From Nitrospira lenta (GTDB lineage Bacteria > Nitrospirota > Nitrospiria > Nitrospirales > Nitrospiraceae), in contig CAMDPZ010000009.1 of assembly GCA_945905765.1 (NCBI GenBank), forward strand, positions 1 to 46,309: a stretch of 46,309 bases of DNA, given 5' to 3'. The notes under the pieces were generated by a model. That model saw nothing but the letters and a program-made list of their open reading frames with translations, was not told where the DNA came from and did not search any database. Shown here one piece after another: positions 41,083 through 46,309 of the stretch (within the stretch, counting starts at the first letter, position 1; every line of letters starts with the position of its first letter). Position numbers and translations under genes: made by a program.

Positions 41083-41992
41083 AGGCGTGCAGACCTGAGA
41101 GCAAGAAGTTCACGCCCCAGAAACAGAAGATCACCATCAAGAAGCCGAAGACTGCATAGATGGCGGCACGGTGGCCCTCCCATCCGCGCGTCATCCTGGC
41201 ATGGATATAGGCGCCGTAAATCAACCAAACGATCAGAGACCAGGTCTCTTTCGGGTCCCAGCTCCAGTAGCCGCCCCAGGCATAGTTGGCCCACATGGCC
41301 CCGAGGATGATGCCGAAGGCCAGCAAGGGAAACCCGATCGTGATCGCTTTGTAGCCTAACTCGTCGATGGTTTCGAGATCAGGGAAGGCCGCGTAGAAGC
41401 GGGAGGTGCTGCCCCGCCGTTCCGCCCGTTCCTTGAAGAGATACATCACGCCCAGGCCGCCGGCCATCGCAAAGGCCGCGTAGCTGGTCAACGTGATCGA
41501 CACATGGATGTAGATCCAGTAACTGTTGAGCGCCGGCACAAGGGGCTCTGCCGTCTGATACCGGTAAGGCAGCAACGAGGCCGCGCCCATGGCAATGAAC
41601 CCGATACCTACCACGAAGGCGCCGATCGCTTTAATCTTGTAGCGCAGCTCCAGCAGCACATAGCCCAGGATGATCGCCCAGGACACATAGGCCATGGCTT
41701 CAAACTGATTCGACCAGGGGGCGAAGGTCCCGGAGGTCTGCATCCGCTCGAACGCTCGCGTAAACAAGGCGCCGGTATTGACGAGCCATCCGAACACCGT
41801 AATCAGGGTGGCGATCTGCCCCAACTGCGTGGCCCAGGCTCCATCCCGTTCATCGAAGTTGTCCGCCGAATGGCCGGCAGGAGCCAGGGTCATGACAGGA
41901 CGGCGCGCAAAGAGATAGGCGATGTAGAGGGTCAAGGCGGCGAGATAGAGCCAAAACGTCATGTCGAACAGAAACAAAGATCGGACCATCAT
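41075..41992 (-). CDS. ccsA: System II cytochrome c biogenesis protein CcsA/ResC
   Basis: 305 residues, about eight membrane helices. The haem-handling WWD-type motif WGGYWSWDPKETWSLIVWLIY is present in two parts (WGGYWSWDPKE and TWSLIVWL). Conserved His residues flank the periplasmic pocket (VSITL region, YIHARM). CcsA with ResB exports haem and attaches it to CxxCH apocytochromes. GGAGGA precedes the first two ATG codons (41992 and 41989). It lies between resB and the thioredoxin genes. Confidence 0.94.
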   Translation of the reverse strand: MMVRSLFLFDMTFWLYLAALTLYIAYLFARRPVMTLAPAGHSADNFDERDGAWATQLGQIATLITVFGWLVNTGALFTRAFERMQTSGTFAPWSNQFEAMAYVSWAIILGYVLLELRYKIKAIGAFVVGIGFIAMGAASLLPYRYQTAEPLVPALNSYWIYIHVSITLTSYAAFAMAGGLGVMYLFKERAERRGSTSRFYAAFPDLETIDELGYKAITIGFPLLAFGIILGAMWANYAWGGYWSWDPKETWSLIVWLIYGAYIHARMTRGWEGHRAAIYAVFGFLMVIFCFWGVNFLLSGLHAYA

Positions 41993-42068
41993 GTCCTCCG
42001 TCGAGCAGTTCAGGCCAATGGACGTATCGTTATCATACTCAAACCAAGAACGGTTTGACTACCAGACC

Positions 42069-43526
42069 TCAGGCCCCGCTGATTCGTGAGGGGGAGGCCG
42101 ACAAGCTCTGCAGCTTCTCCGTCAACTTACGAAATTCCCGCTGGAAATCGATCTGACTCTTATGGGTCGTGCCGCCGATATAGACCGTCACGCCCTCCGG
42201 GGCCGGAAGGATCTTCATCCAAATCCGACGGTGGAAGATAAACGAGGAGAGGGTAATGCCCACCACGATCATGGTCGAGCCGGTCCACACGATATTGATC
42301 CCGGGATTCTTGGCAATCTGCAGGCCGGTGAACTTCTTCGGCTTATAGCCCACCAGCTCGAACTGATACTTCGATTCTTTGATATCGAAGAGGTCCGGGA
42401 ACTGGTAGAAAATCCAGGGCGTCGACTGGACCGTGCTCCGTTCGTTGACGGCCAGGCGGATCGCGGGATTCGCATGTTCCACCGTCTTCGAGAAGACTTT
42501 CTTCTCGGTCGAGTTGAAGGCAAAGTCCGCCACGAAATCCGTAATCGAGAGTTTCAGGTCGAGTTCAGGGACCGCCTGCTCCTTTTGCCACTCCAGGTCG
42601 ACGGTCTTGAGGACCTTGTCCGTTTCTTTGTCCTTAATATTGATCCGCGCCACTTCGATCTGGTCCCAGGAGTCCCCGTAACTGGACTGATAGAACCAGA
42701 TGCCTTTGTAGACGAGGGGGTCGTTGACTGAAATCGTCTTGGTGACGACTGACTGGCCCCCGTCGATGACCGTCAAGGTACTATTGTAGGACTTCACGGA
42801 ACCATTCTCGTGATAGTCGATCCAGAACTTATCGACCTTGAGATCGAAGTTGCCACGCGGGATATGATAGGTCTGCCCTTCGAGACAGACCCCGAACTCC
42901 TGGAATCCATAGTAGGTGCCGATCAGGCCGCCGATGATGATGACCGTCGCGCTTAAATGCGCCATATGCGCGCCGACTCGTCCCAAGACGCCCTTCGTCG
43001 CATAGAGGGTCACCTCGCCCGGATCATTCTTCGCCAGGACTTTGTAGCCCTTCTCGATGAAGTGCTGCGCCAGCTGCTGCGCCACGACTTCCTTGCTGTT
43101 TGCGATCGAGACCTCGGCCTGCTGCTTCATCCCCTTCACGAAATCCAGCGACACGCTGACGCGGTCCTGCTTCATCGACCGCCAGACACCGGGGAAGCGC
43201 TTATAGAAACAGGTGAGGGAGTTGACGCAGAGGAGACCGAGGAGACTGGTAAACCACCAGGTATGATAGACGTCGATGAAGCCCAATCGGAGAAACCACC
43301 GGTAGGTGCTCTCTCCATATTCTTGAATATAGGATTCCGGCCGTTCGTTCTGCTGAATCACCGTCCCGATCGTGGCGGTGATGGCAATGAACAAGAAAAG
43401 GAACATCGCCAGCTTGATCGAGGCGAAGAACTCGACCAGTTCGCGGGAGAACTCCTCCCAGCCCAACCCTGGAGTCGACGATCGGGGACTCTTCTGTTCG
43501 GGAATCGCGTCCGGCTGGCCATTCAT
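42069..43526 (-). CDS. resB: System II cytochrome c biogenesis protein ResB/Ccs1
   Basis: 485 residues: three N-terminal membrane helices (from about 35; FLFLFIAITATIGTVIQQ, then HTWWFTSLLGLLCVNSL), a large periplasmic domain (about 170-415) with YHENGSVKSYNSTL and SYGDSWDQIEVARI, and a last membrane helix with the IVWTGSTMIVVGITLSSF stretch. ResB works with CcsA as the haem ligase of System II. ATG 43526 was chosen; a GTG 11 codons upstream at 43559 is possible, and neither has a strong ribosome site. A hairpin (43582-43599) lies directly upstream in the leader region. Confidence 0.93.
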   Translation of the reverse strand: MNGQPDAIPEQKSPRSSTPGLGWEEFSRELVEFFASIKLAMFLFLFIAITATIGTVIQQNERPESYIQEYGESTYRWFLRLGFIDVYHTWWFTSLLGLLCVNSLTCFYKRFPGVWRSMKQDRVSVSLDFVKGMKQQAEVSIANSKEVVAQQLAQHFIEKGYKVLAKNDPGEVTLYATKGVLGRVGAHMAHLSATVIIIGGLIGTYYGFQEFGVCLEGQTYHIPRGNFDLKVDKFWIDYHENGSVKSYNSTLTVIDGGQSVVTKTISVNDPLVYKGIWFYQSSYGDSWDQIEVARINIKDKETDKVLKTVDLEWQKEQAVPELDLKLSITDFVADFAFNSTEKKVFSKTVEHANPAIRLAVNERSTVQSTPWIFYQFPDLFDIKESKYQFELVGYKPKKFTGLQIAKNPGINIVWTGSTMIVVGITLSSFIFHRRIWMKILPAPEGVTVYIGGTTHKSQIDFQREFRKLTEKLQSLSASPSRISGA

Positions 43527-43581
43527 CGTATTGACAATCCCTTTTTCGTCACGAGCCACACAGTAGCACTGCCCATTGGAT

Positions 43582-43599
43582 GCAAGGCCACGGCCTTGC
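43582..43599. repeat. Perfect 18-bp hairpin upstream of resB
   Basis: GCAAGGCC and GGCCTTGC flank AC; the stem can be prolonged by an interrupted ATGC/GCGCAT. It lies between the divergent resB and metK genes, 23 nt upstream of the possible resB GTG. Elsewhere in the 43560-43848 gap I see only a weak metK promoter; no SAM or SAH riboswitch pattern is recognisable. Confidence 0.6.
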
Positions 43600-43771
43600 G
43601 CATAGCACGATCATGGTCCCGGGAGACGGGGCCTATCCCAAACGCGCCCCTATGGCGTCGTAGATAAAGGAGGCGAGGACCGCGGAATCCGGTCATCTTA
43701 CAAGTGCCAGAAAAGGGGTGTCAAGCAAGCAGGCCGCGATGCGACGCCACCTTTCCACAAAGTAAAAGAAA

Positions 43772-43801
43772 TAGACAACGGAAGCCTAGTCATACTAATA
43801 T
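43772..43801 (+). promoter_or_regulatory. Possible metK promoter
   Basis: TAGACA (43772-43777), an 18-nt spacer and TAATAT (43796-43801), 48 nt before the metK ATG. AACGGA and TCCGTT (around 43777 and 43813) form an inverted repeat across it. Confidence 0.35.
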
Positions 43802-43848
43802 CCCTTGGGAATCCGTTAGGTTATTGCCAACTGAACCTTGAGGAGCCA

Positions 43849-44997
43849 ATGAGAAATAACTACCTGTTCACGTCAGAGTCCGTGACCGAAGGGCATCCGG
43901 ACAAAATCGCCGACCAGATCTCCGACGGAATCCTCGACGCGATCATTACCAAAGACAAGTTCGCCCGGGTAGCCTGCGAAACGATGCTGACCACCGGCAT
44001 CGCCTTCGTGGCCGGTGAAATCTCCACCAAAGCCTACGTCGAGATTCCCGATATCATCCGCGAAGTCATCAAGGATGTCGGCTACACCGACGCCTCCTGG
44101 GGATTCGACTACCATACCTGTTCCGTCCTCACCGCCATTCACCATCAGTCGAACGATATCTCCATGGGCGTGGATTCCGGCGGCGCCGGCGACCAGGGCC
44201 TCATGTTCGGCTTTGCCAGCGACGAGACCACCGAGCTCATGCCCATGCCGATCGTCCTCGCCCATCGGCTCACCAAGCGGCTGGCGGAAGTCCGGAAGAA
44301 GAACATCCTGCCCTGGGTCCGCCCAGACGGCAAATCCCAAGTGACCGTGGAATACAAGAACGGCAAACCGGTGCGGATCGACACCATCGTCGTCTCCACC
44401 CAACATAGCCCAGACGTGACGAACAAGCAGATCACGCGCGACATCATGGAAAAAGTCATCAAGCCCGTCATGCCGAAAGGGCTCTATGACCAGGCGAGCG
44501 TGATCCACCACATCAATCCCACCGGCCGCTTCGTGGTCGGAGGCCCGATGGGCGATACGGGACTGACGGGCCGCAAGATCATCGTCGACACCTACGGCGG
44601 CCACGGCAGCCATGGGGGCGGCTGTTTCTCCGGCAAGGATCCCACGAAGGTGGACCGGTCCGCGTCCTACATGGCCCGCTACATCGCCAAAAACATCGTC
44701 GCAGCCGGATTGGCCAGGAAGTGCGAAGTGCAGCTCGCCTATGCCATCGGCGTAGCAGAGCCGGTCTCGGTGTTGGTCGACCCGATGGGCACGGAACGGG
44801 TGGCAGCCGAGAGCCTGGACAAGCTCGTGCGGAAACATTTCCCCATGACCCCGCGCGGCATCATCGAGCATCTCAAGCTCCGCCGGCCGATCTTCAGACA
44901 GACCGCCGCCTACGGACACTTCGGCCGAAACGAACCGGGCTTCACCTGGGAAAAGACCGACAAGGCCAAGCTCTTACGTAAAGACGCAGGCCTGTAG
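43849..44997 (+). CDS. metK: S-adenosylmethionine synthase MetK
   Basis: MetK makes S-adenosylmethionine from methionine and ATP. 382 residues, normal length. Signatures: [12 protein letters not shown] near the start, the [10 protein letters not shown] loop, and the [29 protein letters not shown] region, which binds phosphate and Mg/K. TTGAGGAGCC lies upstream of ATG 43849. It is followed by ahcY on the same strand after 107 nt with a strong hairpin between, so the two genes of the SAM cycle are adjacent. The product supplies methyl donors and the radical SAM enzyme HpnH. Confidence 0.96.
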   Translation: MRNNYLFTSESVTEGHPDKIADQISDGILDAIITKDKFARVACETMLTTGIAFVAGEISTKAYVEIPDIIREVIKDVGYTDASWGFDYHTCSVLTAIHHQSNDISMGVDSGGAGDQGLMFGFASDETTELMPMPIVLAHRLTKRLAEVRKKNILPWVRPDGKSQVTVEYKNGKPVRIDTIVVSTQHSPDVTNKQITRDIMEKVIKPVMPKGLYDQASVIHHINPTGRFVVGGPMGDTGLTGRKIIVDTYGGHGSHGGGCFSGKDPTKVDRSASYMARYIAKNIVAAGLARKCEVQLAYAIGVAEPVSVLVDPMGTERVAAESLDKLVRKHFPMTPRGIIEHLKLRRPIFRQTAAYGHFGRNEPGFTWEKTDKAKLLRKDAGL

Positions 44998-45002
44998 ACT
45001 AG

Positions 45003-46309
<1,307 letters not shown>

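Noticed and set aside
43560-43848. SAM riboswitch upstream of metK
   Set aside because: I could not find a known SAM or SAH riboswitch core; only a simple hairpin near resB and a weak promoter are visible.
43873-44919. 348-codon open frame on the - strand
   Set aside because: Antisense to metK, whose family motifs are complete.

Overview
The window looks like the chromosome of a Nitrospira-type bacterium (Nitrospirota, nitrite oxidiser or comammox lineage). It is GC-rich. It carries a long respiratory operon full of membrane-anchored cytochromes c, two signal-peptide-bearing CydA-like proteins, a bc-type complex III and an NxrC-like haem subunit. It also carries System II cytochrome c maturation genes and a hopanoid locus. 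The phylum is inferred from gene content and order; no database search was possible.

Layout. 1-1559 (-): a lipoprotein with a degenerate caspase-like domain, cut by the window edge. 1832-2719 (+): a UbiA prenyltransferase. 2720-14132 (-): an 11-gene respiratory operon. In transcription order it holds a lipoprotein cytochrome c, CydA-like protein 2, a membrane cytochrome c, a PRC-Rieske fusion, cytochrome b, an unknown membrane protein, CydA-like protein 1, two membrane cytochromes c, an NxrC-like subunit and a dihaem lipoprotein cytochrome c. A strong terminator sits just upstream of it. 14322-16876 (-): a membrane-anchored periplasmic protein, a small unknown protein, hpnH and tRNA-Cys. 16960-27284 (-): a hopanoid/isoprenoid/lipid-trafficking block, transcribed shc, hpnG, mlaE, mlaF, mlaD, mlaC, a POTRA-less Omp85 barrel, dxs, ispG. 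27483-32296 (-): smc and ispH. 32491-36805: a PhoB/PhoR pair (+) facing a PiT transporter and its DUF47 partner (-). 36885-38938: divergent fabH and bamD. 39144-43526 (-): ccdA, two TlpA-like thioredoxins, ccsA and resB (System II haem attachment). 43849-46309 (+): metK and ahcY, the latter cut by the window edge.

How the parts fit. The System II genes would mature the six c-type haem sites of the respiratory operon. That operon probably links quinone, cytochrome c and a CydA-like module in one transcription unit. dxs, ispG and ispH feed isoprenoid precursors to squalene-hopene cyclase; HpnH and HpnG then extend and trim the hopanoid side chain. The Mla-type ABC genes plus an outer-membrane barrel in the same block suggest hopanoid or phospholipid movement across the envelope. 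MetK and AhcY supply and recycle S-adenosylmethionine, which HpnH uses.

The most unusual signals are outside the genes. (1) Two roughly 95-bp intergenic elements share a core, while their long stems differ in sequence yet stay self-complementary, including a compensatory change in an inner helix. (2) Seven intergenic arrays use different units but all have a strict 7-nt period. (3) A 131-bp imperfect palindrome lies between convergent genes. (4) Several consensus-like promoters lie so close to the start codon that the mRNAs should be leaderless or nearly so.
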